The translations under genes were made by a program, and so were the position numbers. DNA of 64,000 nucleotides, taken from assembly GCF_900100785.1 (NCBI RefSeq), contig NZ_FNCP01000001.1, positions 124,001 through 188,000 on the forward strand, read 5' to 3'. Shown piece after piece: positions 1 to 9,253 of this stretch. The DNA comes from Desulfosporosinus hippei DSM 8344. Its GTDB lineage: Bacteria > Bacillota > Desulfitobacteriia > Desulfitobacteriales > Desulfitobacteriaceae. The number at the start of each line of letters is the position of its first letter. Position 1 is the stretch's first letter. The notes beneath the pieces are model-generated. The model did no database searches. It saw only the letters and a program-made list of their open reading frames with translations, and had not been told where the DNA came from.

Positions 1-1481
1 TAGAAATCATGGGCAAACATAGTAATCTCATTCTCGTTGATCCTCAGACCAATACCATTCTTGATGGACTGAAACGTTATTCTCATGCCCTTAGCCAATA
101 TCGCGAGGTGTTGCCTGGGCGGACTTATTTGGCACCTCCCTCTCAGGGAAAACAGCCCCCACTGAAGGATGAAGAGCTTTGGCGAGCTACTCTTTATAAT
201 GAAGAATTAGAGGATCCCATGACAAGTATCCTCCTAGCCCGTTTTGCTGGGATCAGCCCGGAATTAGCACGAGAAATCGTTGTCCAAGCCGGATTAAGTA
301 CTGAAATTCGCCTCCATCAATGCGGAGATATTGACCTTTCTCGACTTTTTCAAGCTTACCGCAGGCTCTCCAATCCGGAGGGTATCTCCAATATTCAGCC
401 TTGCCTATATTACAAACTGACGCCTCGCCCACAACTCTTTACCTTCAGCTTTCTTCCCTTTCAACAGTACCAAGACTTAAAGGTTGAATATGTTCCATCA
501 TTAAATGATGCTATTCAAATTTTCTATCAGTCAAAATCCAATAACAATACCATTGAATCCAAGCGTGGCTCTCTAAAGAAGATTGTCCAAGAACAATACA
601 CTCATATGAGCAAAAAACTAAAAATATATAGCGAAGCAGAAGAAAGTGCTCAAAAAGGTTTAGCCTATCAAAGATGGGGCGAACTTCTTACGGCAAACCT
701 CTATCGAATTCCACCTGGATCCTCAGAAGCTAACGTAGAGGATTATTATGATCCTTCAGGCTCTACCGTTACCATTCCTCTTAACCCTCATATAAGTGCC
801 ATCGACAATGCTCAACGCTATTACAAACTTTATAATAAAGCCAAAGCAACTCTGCTCAAAACAAAGGAACTCAAAGAAACCTCCCTGGAAGAAATCAGTT
901 ACTTGGAGTCCTTACAATACACCTTAAATCAAGCTGCTACTATAAGGGAACTTAATGAAATTCATCTCGAACTTGCAGGACAAGGATATGTAGCCGGAAA
1001 ACATATCAAAGAGAATCTCCCATTTAAAAAAGGCCGTTCCAAATCGTCCTCCAAATCTAAGTCTAAAACTCCTAAAGAAATCCCCCAGCCCCGAGTTTAT
1101 CGTTCCAGCCAAGGGAGAATTATTCTAGTCGGAAAAAATAATGCTCAAAATGATTGGCTTTCCCTACGCAAAGGAAAGCCGACAGATCTTTGGCTCCATA
1201 CTAAAGTAATTCCGGGTTCCCACGTCCTCGTTCCTCTGGAAGACGGCGAAGAATTCCCTGATGACAAAACCCTCGAAGAAGCAGCTGCCCTGGCAATTTA
1301 CTATAGTCAGGCACGAGGTTCTTCTCAAGTTGCTGTCGATTACACCCATGTTAAACAACTCAAAAAGCCTAACTCAGCAAAGCCCGGAATGGTCGTCTAC
1401 GATCAGAACTGGACCTTATACCTCACGCCTAAACAGGAGATACTAGAGCAGTTGTTAGCCAGCGAGGAGGTTACGGACTGA
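1..1481 (+). CDS. rqcH: RqcH / NFACT family ribosome quality control protein, 5' truncated by window edge
   Basis: Partial gene: the frame is already open at base 3 (Glu-Ile codons precede the first visible Met), so the ATG at base 9 is internal and roughly 100 N-terminal residues lie outside the window. The visible part holds the end of the NFACT-N domain, a charged, coiled-coil-prone middle (about residues 180-340), a Ser/Lys-rich basic linker, and a C-terminal NFACT-R (DUF814) domain with the core DLWLHTKVIPGSHV. Proteins of this family (RqcH/NEMF/Tae2) bind obstructed 50S subunits and direct C-terminal alanine tailing of stalled chains; older annotations say fibronectin-binding protein. 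A strong hairpin follows the stop. The family is clear; the activity is inferred from homologues. Confidence 0.93.
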   Translation, partial: EIMGKHSNLILVDPQTNTILDGLKRYSHALSQYREVLPGRTYLAPPSQGKQPPLKDEELWRATLYNEELEDPMTSILLARFAGISPELAREIVVQAGLSTEIRLHQCGDIDLSRLFQAYRRLSNPEGISNIQPCLYYKLTPRPQLFTFSFLPFQQYQDLKVEYVPSLNDAIQIFYQSKSNNNTIESKRGSLKKIVQEQYTHMSKKLKIYSEAEESAQKGLAYQRWGELLTANLYRIPPGSSEANVEDYYDPSGSTVTIPLNPHISAIDNAQRYYKLYNKAKATLLKTKELKETSLEEISYLESLQYTLNQAATIRELNEIHLELAGQGYVAGKHIKENLPFKKGRSKSSSKSKSKTPKEIPQPRVYRSSQGRIILVGKNNAQNDWLSLRKGKPTDLWLHTKVIPGSHVLVPLEDGEEFPDDKTLEEAAALAIYYSQARGSSQVAVDYTHVKQLKKPNSAKPGMVVYDQNWTLYLTPKQEILEQLLASEEVTD

Positions 1482-1559
1482 ACCGAACCCCAATCTTAAT
1501 CTCAGGACTTAATCTCTGTTACGGACAAAAAACCATTTAGAGTGTATTAATAGTTGTAA

Positions 1560-1620
1560 AAGCTTAATAACTAGGGAGCAGAAAATCGGAGGACGATTCT
1601 GCTCCCTAGTTATTAAGCTT
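1560..1620. terminator. Perfect 24-bp inverted repeat, bidirectional terminator
   Basis: Arms 1560-1583 and 1597-1620 are exact reverse complements of 24 bases around a 13-base loop. The hairpin lies between the convergent rqcH (plus) and DUF1287 gene (minus). T-rich stretches follow on both strands but neither is a clean T run. Bidirectional termination is inferred from position and stem strength. Confidence 0.8.
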
Positions 1621-1641
1621 CTTTATCCTTGTCGTTGGTTC

Positions 1642-2325
1642 TTAGAATTTCGGAAATCGAAAGTGCCCAGTCATTTTGGACGGCCAGCTCTCTAATTGAT
1701 CTGACTCCTTTGGTATGGGGCCGGAATTGTGGAGAATATACGGCACGCCATCAGGTCTGCGTTTGTCCGAGACAATAGCAATGTGCTCATGAGGCACATC
1801 ATACGTCACAATGTCCCCTGGCTGCCATTGAGTTAAATTTTCTATATCCCCAGGTTTAATCTCTTGAGTTAAGTCCAGAGCATTTCTCCGAAAAAAGACG
1901 ATTAGATTCGGCACTCTTCGAAAATCTATATTAGGATCAGGCTTGCCTTCAATGCGGTAATATTTACCGAGGTTAGCACGAATATCTTGGTCAACTAATC
2001 CCTTTAAGTCGTAGCCTGCATCTCGAAATGCTCGCCACACGACATCAGTGCAGACTCCTTCATTTTCAGGAGGGTACCCCTTTTGATAATATGCGCTGCG
2101 ATATTGGGGTTTTCTCTCCACCTCGGCTTTTGCGCCCTCTACAATGTCTTTCAGATCATCTAAGCCATCTCCATCTTTATCCGTTGGACAAACGATGGCG
2201 GGAACCTTTAAAGATGGCAAAAAGGGTATAAAGCTTTTAGCCTGAGGTCTTCCCATAACAAAAGTTCCAATAACTGCACATGCTATTAATAAAATTGATG
2301 AGCCCCAGACCAACCATTTACGCAA
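1642..2325 (-). CDS. DUF1287 domain protein with N-terminal membrane anchor
   Basis: Chosen start is TTG at 2325, which has a strong ribosome site (AGGAGGTGAG) six bases upstream; a longer frame to 2373 has no such site. The 227-residue product begins with a short basic stretch and a hydrophobic segment that could be a signal anchor or, through LIAC, a lipoprotein signal. The rest matches the DUF1287 family (YijF-like): conserved Cys-Thr-Asp in CTDVVWRAFRDAGYDL, a His in HEHIAIVSD, and HNSGP near the end. These Cys and His residues suggest a cysteine hydrolase-like fold, but no reaction is established. It is probably exposed outside the membrane. It stands as a single gene between two terminator-like hairpins. 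Confidence 0.85.
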   Translation of the reverse strand: MRKWLVWGSSILLIACAVIGTFVMGRPQAKSFIPFLPSLKVPAIVCPTDKDGDGLDDLKDIVEGAKAEVERKPQYRSAYYQKGYPPENEGVCTDVVWRAFRDAGYDLKGLVDQDIRANLGKYYRIEGKPDPNIDFRRVPNLIVFFRRNALDLTQEIKPGDIENLTQWQPGDIVTYDVPHEHIAIVSDKRRPDGVPYILHNSGPIPKESDQLESWPSKMTGHFRFPKF

Positions 2326-2536
2326 AATCTCACCTCCTATGCTAATATCAAGTCCTTCTAAATTTTGTATCAAGAGTATATTACTACCTTACCAAAATTA
2401 TCAAGGCTTTTTAAGGCCTTTGATAAATTTAATTTAAATAATTATTCGTAATTTAATCAAATTTATAAATTCTAATCTATCAGCCATAGACAAAGGTCTC
2501 TAGGTAGTTGATCTAACTCGTTTTTTAGATACATTA

Positions 2537-2571
2537 AAGGATGGCAACTCCTTAAAAGAGCCGCCACCCTT
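2537..2571 (-). terminator. Probable terminator of the phosphatase gene
   Basis: An imperfect hairpin (AAGG, TGGC and GCTC-type pairings around a TTTTAA loop) lies just past the stop of the 2599-4080 gene on the minus strand. The following T tract is weak, so this is only a probable site. The remaining bases of 2326-2598 are AT-rich and show nothing else I recognise. Confidence 0.4.
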
Positions 2572-2598
2572 ATAATTATAGCTACTTTATGAAGCTTC

Positions 2599-4080
2599 CT
2601 ATAGTCCAAAATGACGCAAAATCATTGGATATAGATCAATAATTCGCAAATGTTCCCCCTCAACCGGTATACCTGCTACAATCATGGGAACTGTTGAATC
2701 TTCTTCTTCCAGAGAGCCATGGCTTCCTCCTCCCGGATGGATAGGAGCTCCAGCTGAGAAATATTCATACCCTGAGGCGGCAGAAACGGCAATTCGTCTT
2801 CCATCACGTGCTTCGAGTGCCGTTATTAAACGATTAAAGGCATCCGGAAACTTGCCAAACTCTATAAATTGAGTGCCTGTCTCTTTGGCATCAACTACGG
2901 TCAAATCTCCTTCATACAACCAGCTTTGACCATATACATCTTGGTAGGAACCTCCGCGAGAAAAGAACAGTTGTTTTTCTGTCCCTCCTTGAATAATACT
3001 ATATCTATTATCTGAGACTTTCCAAGTGATTTGGGCATTGCGAGGATCTTTGGCCAATATACCCACGACTTCAGGCAAGATCTCCTCTTCTCTTTGGAGA
3101 AGGTAAATAAAGGCCATCCGTTCATTTGGGCAAATGGCGATATCATGATGCTCTTGATCATTGGCTTCTTCAGTAAACTTAATCCTCTTAAAGGACTTCA
3201 AAGAATGATCTAAATTAATAAGATACTCTTTACCTAATCCAACCGTTGACTGGGCGTGATCTCCCGTAATAATAACTACATTTTCTTCCAGTGCTCTTTC
3301 CCAACTCCCAAACTCATCTAGGATTAAAGATACTTGCTGATCAGCATGTTCAATGGAAAAGCCTGAGCGCAAGGGCCCATGTTGGTGGGAATATTTATCA
3401 TTATCAGGAAAATAAACAACCATAAAATCTGGCTGTTGTCCTTCTCGAACAAGTTGTGCCGCAATTCTCCCGGAAAAAGTATCATTAAACCCAAAACGGT
3501 GCAAAGGCCCTCTTGGATAGGCTGTACGGCGTCCAGTGAATGGGGGATGAACAAGTTGACCTAGAGTTAAGCTTTTTGGGCCAGAGACAGTTTCATTATA
3601 GAGACGGAAACCTGTTCCTAAAGCAAGGGGAAAGGGGACTTTTGCTTGATAATTATTTGCAGCTCGATGCATGAAAAAGTTGATATTACCTGTACTATAG
3701 CCCCCTGCCTCTAATACCTCATATAATGTCGGCGTTAGTACACTAAGATGCTCTTCATTAAGTCTTTGTAGCAAGTTGCGTAGAACCTTCTCCAGACCTA
3801 CTTTCAAAATACTTTGCCAGGTCGCTCCATAATCTACAACTTTTTTAATTTGATGATTGTACCAGATAAAGCCTGGAACTCCATGGCGATCCGGCCATGT
3901 TCCTGTGATCATTGAGCTCGTAGCTACGGGAGTCATGGTTGGAAAAGATGAGACTACCCGATCAATGTAGGTTCCGTGTTTAACTAAAAAACGAAACCCA
4001 GGGGCATTCCCTTCTGAAAGTATCCTGCCTAAGACAGCAGGATGAAGGGAGTCTACCACAAATAAGATTACCTTTTTCAT
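2599..4080 (-). CDS. Alkaline phosphatase superfamily protein, type I phosphodiesterase/nucleotide pyrophosphatase
   Basis: The 493-residue product opens directly with MKKVILFVVDSLHP, the metal-binding Asp motif of the alkaline phosphatase superfamily, without a signal peptide, so it is probably cytoplasmic. The Thr-centred nucleophile region SFPTMTPVATSSMITG follows, then PDNDKYSHQHGP and ITGDHAQS carry further predicted metal ligands. The family hydrolyses phosphodiester or phosphoanhydride bonds; the substrate here cannot be told from sequence, and phosphoglyceromutase-like or nucleotide pyrophosphatase roles are both possible. The ribosome site GGGAAGGGAG supports the ATG at 4080. It is monocistronic. 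The upstream gap to 4349 carries a weak terminator of the preceding operon and AT-rich DNA that could hold its promoter. Confidence 0.88.
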   Translation of the reverse strand: MKKVILFVVDSLHPAVLGRILSEGNAPGFRFLVKHGTYIDRVVSSFPTMTPVATSSMITGTWPDRHGVPGFIWYNHQIKKVVDYGATWQSILKVGLEKVLRNLLQRLNEEHLSVLTPTLYEVLEAGGYSTGNINFFMHRAANNYQAKVPFPLALGTGFRLYNETVSGPKSLTLGQLVHPPFTGRRTAYPRGPLHRFGFNDTFSGRIAAQLVREGQQPDFMVVYFPDNDKYSHQHGPLRSGFSIEHADQQVSLILDEFGSWERALEENVVIITGDHAQSTVGLGKEYLINLDHSLKSFKRIKFTEEANDQEHHDIAICPNERMAFIYLLQREEEILPEVVGILAKDPRNAQITWKVSDNRYSIIQGGTEKQLFFSRGGSYQDVYGQSWLYEGDLTVVDAKETGTQFIEFGKFPDAFNRLITALEARDGRRIAVSAASGYEYFSAGAPIHPGGGSHGSLEEEDSTVPMIVAGIPVEGEHLRIIDLYPMILRHFGL

Positions 4081-4320
4081 GATTGACTCCCTTCCCTAAT
4101 TTAATATAAAAATAAGTATATCAAACTTTCCGCTCTTATGTCACGATTTTAGTTAATTGAGTAACATTCTTATTGCTTCACAAGTACTGCACAACTTCTA
4201 TTATTACAGAGTTAATGTTCAACAACTCCTTTGGTCAGATTCAGAGAGCCAGTTACCTGATTCTCAATAAACCCACGTTGATGAGTAGATGCTTCGCGTC
4301 TTCAGCCAAATAATATAAGA

Positions 4321-4348
4321 AAAGAGCTCCTGCCTGGCAGAAAACTCT
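4321..4348 (-). terminator. Possible terminator of the respiratory operon
   Basis: Just beyond the stop at 4349 the minus strand can pair AGAG with CTCT and CTGC with GCAG, followed by TTTTCTTAT. The stem is interrupted, so confidence is moderate. Its position matches the end of the operon that begins near 12859. Confidence 0.45.
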
Positions 4349-5716
4349 CTAAGACATCCATATACTCTGGAATAATGCTCCAACAATCAAAAAACATATT
4401 ACAACGATAACACCTGCGACCAACTTATCAGAAGAGCTCAAAGGGGATACCTTTGGTTTTTCTTTTTTACTGCTAGTACAATCCTGGCAACACCCAGAAA
4501 TTGAGATTAGCGAAGTTGGAATCTCGCTAGACTCTTTTGAGATAAACTTATTACGGAACAACTTCTTACCCCTTTGTTTACAGGAAGCCAGAGTATTCAA
4601 ACACGCTCCGACTGGACAGAAACAACGACACCAAAAGCGTAGAATAAAAATCGACGACAGCAAGATTATCCCCATAATTATCCACTGTGAAGTACTTCCA
4701 TCACCATCGAAAAATACCGAAAAGGGTTCATAACTGGCAATTCCAGGATTATTAAATAACAGTGCCAACATGGCAGCTAACCAAAGGAAAAGCCAGCGAC
4801 TTTTCTGGGCAATGGAGATGAGCCTAGGATTTGGAACATAATTGATCAGATTCAAAGCCTTGTAAATTCCCTCCTGAACAGCTCCGAAAGGGCAAAGCCA
4901 GGTACAGTAAAAATTATTTCCCAAGATTAGCGTGACTACTAATACCCCTAGAACCATAAGGTACCAAACCGGTCGTTCGAAAAAGGTCGGTATTTTTAAA
5001 GCTAAGATGCTTATAAAATTACCGATGGTCAAAGAAGAATTTGTCACGAATCCCAAAATCACTACAGAAGATACCAATAACCAGATTCTTAATCTCCTCA
5101 TATTTCTGACTGATGCTGCCATAGCAACTACAAACAACAGAACAACAAGTCCATCCTGCCATTGAAAATGAATATGCTTTTGAGAGGGGACGGTTAATCC
5201 CAATTGGTTTTGACCCACTTGGTATATCCCTTTCTCCACAGCAAGCTTAATCCCTGTTGTAGTCCGGGTTGCTCCGCTTACAGCATCGATATCCTCATAG
5301 TTATTTAATGGCTGAGTAATTTTTTTCCCCTTTAAGTTTTCAGGATAACCAAATCCCCGTACTTTCTTTAGATAGAGAGGAGTTTCCGTGTTCTCCAGTA
5401 TTACAGCATTGACGATACGCCCTTCTCTACTAACCGTGGTCAACATCGTAATCGGTCCGCCGTAACCAGAAGCACTTGATATGACTCCGTAACTTAAAAA
5501 GTTGCCCTTGGCATCCATTAATTCATAGGTTTTATAAACCCCGTTAACTTCATTAAAGTTAACGGCAGCTGGATCTCCTTGCTGTAATATACTTAAGATA
5601 CTCTGTTTGTTAGCTATTTGCTGGTAAATAGACGTTAAGAGAAGCAAGCTGCAGGCGACAATTATAATAAAAGCTTTACCCTTTTTTAGTAAAAAAGTAT
5701 AGTTTCCCATTTTCAT
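4349..5716 (-). CDS. NosR/RnfG-like FMN-binding membrane protein with NapH-type 4Fe-4S clusters
   Basis: 455 residues. An N-terminal membrane segment (about 12-30) is followed by an extracytoplasmic FMN-binding domain with DAVSGAT at about residue 130, the consensus at which ApbE attaches FMN to the Thr. About six further membrane segments follow. Two cysteine motifs of the NapH/NosR type (CTWLCPFGA and CRCFCPVGAC) lie on loops, and a Cys cluster (CCQDC) is near the C-terminus. The protein should pass electrons across or along the membrane between flavin and iron-sulfur centres. The start overlaps the upstream polyferredoxin stop by four bases (ATGA), so the two are translationally coupled. 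apbE lies upstream on the opposite strand. The redox partner and direction are inferred. Confidence 0.88.
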   Translation of the reverse strand: MKMGNYTFLLKKGKAFIIIVACSLLLLTSIYQQIANKQSILSILQQGDPAAVNFNEVNGVYKTYELMDAKGNFLSYGVISSASGYGGPITMLTTVSREGRIVNAVILENTETPLYLKKVRGFGYPENLKGKKITQPLNNYEDIDAVSGATRTTTGIKLAVEKGIYQVGQNQLGLTVPSQKHIHFQWQDGLVVLLFVVAMAASVRNMRRLRIWLLVSSVVILGFVTNSSLTIGNFISILALKIPTFFERPVWYLMVLGVLVVTLILGNNFYCTWLCPFGAVQEGIYKALNLINYVPNPRLISIAQKSRWLFLWLAAMLALLFNNPGIASYEPFSVFFDGDGSTSQWIIMGIILLSSIFILRFWCRCFCPVGACLNTLASCKQRGKKLFRNKFISKESSEIPTSLISISGCCQDCTSSKKEKPKVSPLSSSDKLVAGVIVVICFLIVGALFQSIWMS

Positions 5717-6864
5717 TCTTTCTTTTCAAATAATCGTTTCCTCACATCAGACAGTAAATCGACCTCCGTTGGCTGTTTTTCACACCAATAGCATAAGTTT
5801 TGTTCATTCACTAGGGTATAGGCTCCGCAGCGGTTGCATTCCGCCACGGGGGCTTTGTAAATGTTCTTGACTTCAAAGGGATTAGTGATAGGATGCCGAT
5901 CTCGGGTAATGCTTTGGGTCGGACAGGATAACATACACATCCAACAATCTAAACAATGACCACTGGTAAACAAATGAGTGCATTGCTTATCTTCCACTGT
6001 AATTCTTAAAGCCTGAGTAGGGCAATACCTGCTGCACATGCCACAATTTACACAGCCTGTACTCATTTGAATAGTAGGCCAAAAGGCGGGAATACCACCT
6101 TGGCGAAAGTGATTTAAATAACTATCTTCCAGACGCTTTTGCCAATCTGGCAGATAATTACCTCTCTTCTTTACCTTCATTTCTTCAGGGGCAGCAGAGT
6201 CTTTAGCCGTAATCTCTGGTTCTGCCTTTTGTCTGCGCCCGACTAAGGACAAGAACAGATCCCGTCGGGAAGTTATTTTCAAGCCCGAGGAAACCGCTTG
6301 AAGCTTTTTCTTCTTTTGGGCTTTCCCTGCGGTATCGACATAAATAAAATCAGGGGTATGACCTGAAGCGCTTAACCATTCCATTGCGGTTTCTACCGAT
6401 AACTTCATTCTATCGACACAATTTTTCATCGGACATTCGTGGCATTCATCTAACCGCAGTTCTACAGCTGTCTGCAGACCCAGCTCATACCAAGTCCCTC
6501 TAGAAACACTACTAAGGCATGTCGGAATCTGCACTGCCCCTTTCTCTTTTTCTTCTTTGCTAAGGAAAGGTGTTTCATGGTACCCGCAGAAAAATTGTGT
6601 TGCTCTTGCTCCTTGATCTTTTACCTCAGTGATAATGGTTGTTTCATCCCATTGCTGTGACCCAAAAACCTGAGTGGGACAATCTGAAAAACACAGGCCG
6701 CACCCCAAACACTTTTCCTTATCTAAGAAAATCTGATGATTATACAGAATCAAGGCTTGTCCTGGACAATGGGAAACACAATGGCTGCATTCCACACCAT
6801 TGTGTTGTTGGTTCAAACACCTATTTGTCTCAACTTGCACATGTGAACCTTTCGTAAAAAGCAT
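5713..6864 (-). CDS. Polyferredoxin with four 4Fe-4S motifs and C-terminal CxxC pairs
   Basis: 383 residues, soluble. Four ferredoxin-type cysteine motifs are visible: CSHCVSHCP and CLGCGLCFSDCP near the N-terminus, CVNCGMCSRYCP and CLDCWMCMLSCP in the C-terminal half. A central pair of cysteine-rich stretches (CHECPMKNC) and a C-terminal CNRCG...CYWC, resembling a zinc ribbon, are additional. The middle (about 180-250) is basic and poor in cysteine. It has a good ribosome site (AAAGGAG) and a four-base overlap with the NosR-like gene. Its place between the TorD chaperone and the flavin membrane protein suggests an electron wire serving the molybdoenzyme of this operon. No exact named orthologue is recognised. 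Confidence 0.82.
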   Translation of the reverse strand: MLFTKGSHVQVETNRCLNQQHNGVECSHCVSHCPGQALILYNHQIFLDKEKCLGCGLCFSDCPTQVFGSQQWDETTIITEVKDQGARATQFFCGYHETPFLSKEEKEKGAVQIPTCLSSVSRGTWYELGLQTAVELRLDECHECPMKNCVDRMKLSVETAMEWLSASGHTPDFIYVDTAGKAQKKKKLQAVSSGLKITSRRDLFLSLVGRRQKAEPEITAKDSAAPEEMKVKKRGNYLPDWQKRLEDSYLNHFRQGGIPAFWPTIQMSTGCVNCGMCSRYCPTQALRITVEDKQCTHLFTSGHCLDCWMCMLSCPTQSITRDRHPITNPFEVKNIYKAPVAECNRCGAYTLVNEQNLCYWCEKQPTEVDLLSDVRKRLFEKKE

Positions 6865-6923
6865 GCTTCCACTCCTTTTCCTTTACTCCGAGAATAAGCC
6901 TTTATCTTATCCGATGAGAAACT

Positions 6924-7601
6924 TTAGATGAGGCCTAAACCTGTCTTCGCCAATTTTGCCAAAGCTTGATAAGAAGTGCTCGTCGTTTCGGTATTCAGAC
7001 CGTTGAAAAATTCTACGCACCACTTTTTGAGATGCATCCCTTCGAATTGCTGGATCTGCTGCTCTATTTTTTTCAATGCCTCATTGTTCTCCTCTTTTAA
7101 GGCCTGACCCTTCTTACCATATAAATACATCATAAATTCCAGTTCTGTTGCCATATGATCCGCCGGTTCAGCAGATTGTCGAACTAAACTAACCCCCGCC
7201 TCGCGATAACAGCGCTCCACATCAAGGGCCGTCGGGCTCATAAACAGCATGGCTCCCTGGCTATCTTGAGGGTTGTGAAGAAAAAGCGTCTCATAAATAT
7301 TTAAAGCAGGCTGCTTGGGGTCATCAAAAAGCCGGGTATATTCTCGACGCATCTCAATCAAGAGCGGGGTTAAACCCTCTTTGCTTCCTTTCAAGGTATC
7401 CAAGGCTTCACTAACTAACAATAAGTCCTTTTTGCTGCAGGAAAGCTCCTCTAGAATGTTGACTCCGTCCTGTCTGTAACTACCATCGAGGAGTGCTTCT
7501 GCCAATTCTGTGGTAGGGAGACGTAAGGAAATAGATAGTAGTTGAAAGAAATCTGAGGTTGCACAGGCCTCTTTGACTTTTTGTTCTTCGATAGTATTCA
7601 T
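6924..7601 (-). CDS. TorD/DmsD family chaperone for a molybdoenzyme
   Basis: 225 residues, mostly helical, with the family pattern around EYTRLFDDPKQPALNIYETLF and a later region PADHMATELEFMMYLYGKK. TorD/DmsD/NarJ-type chaperones bind the Tat leader of molybdopterin oxidoreductases and hold the enzyme until cofactor insertion. Its client is most likely the Tat-leader catalytic subunit encoded at 9890-12859. Ribosome site AAAAGGAG precedes ATG 7601. A 467-base gap separates it from the nrfD-like gene upstream, unusual inside such an operon, so it may have its own promoter or the gap may be an insertion. Confidence 0.9.
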   Translation of the reverse strand: MNTIEEQKVKEACATSDFFQLLSISLRLPTTELAEALLDGSYRQDGVNILEELSCSKKDLLLVSEALDTLKGSKEGLTPLLIEMRREYTRLFDDPKQPALNIYETLFLHNPQDSQGAMLFMSPTALDVERCYREAGVSLVRQSAEPADHMATELEFMMYLYGKKGQALKEENNEALKKIEQQIQQFEGMHLKKWCVEFFNGLNTETTSTSYQALAKLAKTGLGLI

Positions 7602-8068
7602 TGTTTCTCCTTTTCATTAACTCCTAGTGTATTAAAAGTTTATAAAATTCCTATATCACAAAAGATCTGATTGTCATTGAGATTTTTTTATCTTCGAAAT
7701 GCCTACTTCATTGAAAAGAAGACTTTACAACTCAGTTTAAGGTGAGCTGTAAAGCCCCATTTCTACATATACTACATTTGTACTAAAGGCTGCAGATGAA
7801 GTGATTCTTAGCTTCAGATGGAGTTTGCCTAAGAGGAATACCTACTTTATCTGAAGCTTAAAGAACTTATCAGGGACGTAGCAGCTGTTATCTCATCCTC
7901 ACCGCTAAAGTTGTTCTGTGTAGTTTGCGGTTCGGCGAAAGCAACCTGCGACGTTATGCTTTTCTTTGGAGCAGCGGCATGGTCTAAACCCTTACCCGAA
8001 ATTTCGTCACTGGATGCTTTCGTACTTATAGAAGATGGGAGTCTTACGGCTGGTAGTCATCGGATAAA
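7602..8068. other. 467-base gap inside the respiratory operon with structured, non-AT-rich DNA
   Basis: No credible gene. The half next to torD is AT-rich and has an inverted repeat (AGCTTCAGAT at 7810-7819 with ATCTGAAGCT at 7849-7858). The half next to nrfD (about 7870-8068) has more GC and short self-complementary runs: ACCGC/GCGGT near 7901-7931 and palindromic CGAAATTTCG near 7998-8007. This composition change and the lack of coding potential suggest either a structured RNA or the end of a decayed mobile element. A plus-strand frame at 7911-8192 runs into the nrfD gene and is not convincing. Confidence 0.5.
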
Positions 8069-9241
8069 CTACAGTTTTCGTGTATCGGCAGTTGTCCCAA
8101 GGTTAAGTTTACCAAATCCCAAATTCAATAGGAGTGCCCCTAATGATAGGATTCCTATAGACAACCCCATTTCAAGCAGAGAAGGGACATAGGGTTCTGT
8201 TGTCCCGCCATAAACAGGTGTTCCCGGCAAGGTAATCAATGGATTGAATAATTGGGCCTGAAGCAGATTGGATTTAATGAGATAGATTGCTATAAGAGCA
8301 ATTATCGCACCGCCTAAAAGAAGACCTGCCTTCGGTGAGGTTCCTTGTTTAGCTAAAAGAACAATCGCTGTGACAAGAGCTACCATCTCTAACCAGAAAC
8401 TAACGGCCCCTTTTCCTGTGACCAGCCATATGAAGGCTGCATAGTCTTCTCCACTACCTGGATAAAGACCAATCAATATTTCTGTAATTACTATAATGAG
8501 CTCGATGCAAAGCAGCGCGGCCGTCAGTTTACCCATCTTAGCGAGAAGACCAATCGGCATCTTAATATAACCGCTCTTATTCAGGATATGGCTTAGAATC
8601 ATCATTACCGCTAAAGCAGCTGCTAATGCAGCAATTAAGAACGACAAGGGCTGTGCCGGAGTATTCCACAAGGGTCGAGCCACTTGGAAACTGAAGACGA
8701 ATGACGTTACCGTTACGAGAATACCTGCAGCAAAAGCAACCAAGGCTAATCCTTTTACGGATTTTTCTTCGATTTTGCCTTCATTTAGTAAAATGAGCTT
8801 GCGAGTAAACATTATAGAAATCACCATATACGAAGCCAGCATGATGAAATCCCAAAACATCGGTGAACTCCAATTCCCGCTGGTGATAAACAACCAAACC
8901 CGTTCAGGATTTCCAATGTCAACGATGATAAACAGGGACGCAGCTACAACACTGGCTACGGCCCCCAGATAGGAGGCGATCCGAGTATAGGGTTTAAACT
9001 CTTCGAGTTTAAACAGGTAAGGCACCGCTGCAAAAAGCAGACTCCCAGCAGCAATCCCCGTAAAAATCATAAAGCCAACAATATAGAGCCCCCACATATT
9101 ATCAGTACCTAAGTTGGTCATCTGCAAGCCCTTTGTGAGTTGTAAGCCCCAACAAACTGCTCCAAGGACAGCAAAGACAGCAAAAATTATCATCCACAAA
9201 TTAGTTGCACTAGTTTTCTTAGTGTTTGTTACAACTGCCAT
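8069..9241 (-). CDS. NrfD/PsrC-type membrane anchor and quinone-interacting subunit
   Basis: 390 residues with about ten hydrophobic helices and no soluble domain, typical of NrfD/PsrC. Subunits of this family anchor a catalytic and a four-cluster ferredoxin subunit to the membrane and exchange electrons with menaquinone. Ribosome site AAAGGGGTGG precedes ATG 9241, 12 bases after the ferredoxin subunit. The last residues, GTTADTRKL, run directly into the odd sequence of the following gap, so the native C-terminus may have been changed there. Family is firm; substrate and direction of electron flow are not visible. Confidence 0.92.
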   Translation of the reverse strand: MAVVTNTKKTSATNLWMIIFAVFAVLGAVCWGLQLTKGLQMTNLGTDNMWGLYIVGFMIFTGIAAGSLLFAAVPYLFKLEEFKPYTRIASYLGAVASVVAASLFIIVDIGNPERVWLFITSGNWSSPMFWDFIMLASYMVISIMFTRKLILLNEGKIEEKSVKGLALVAFAAGILVTVTSFVFSFQVARPLWNTPAQPLSFLIAALAAALAVMMILSHILNKSGYIKMPIGLLAKMGKLTAALLCIELIIVITEILIGLYPGSGEDYAAFIWLVTGKGAVSFWLEMVALVTAIVLLAKQGTSPKAGLLLGGAIIALIAIYLIKSNLLQAQLFNPLITLPGTPVYGGTTEPYVPSLLEMGLSIGILSLGALLLNLGFGKLNLGTTADTRKL

Positions 9242-9253
9242 GTTCCCACCCCT

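Noticed and set aside
7911-8192. Plus-strand 93-codon frame in the gap after nrfD
   Set aside because: No ribosome site, overlaps the 3' end of the clear nrfD gene on the other strand, and composition looks non-coding.
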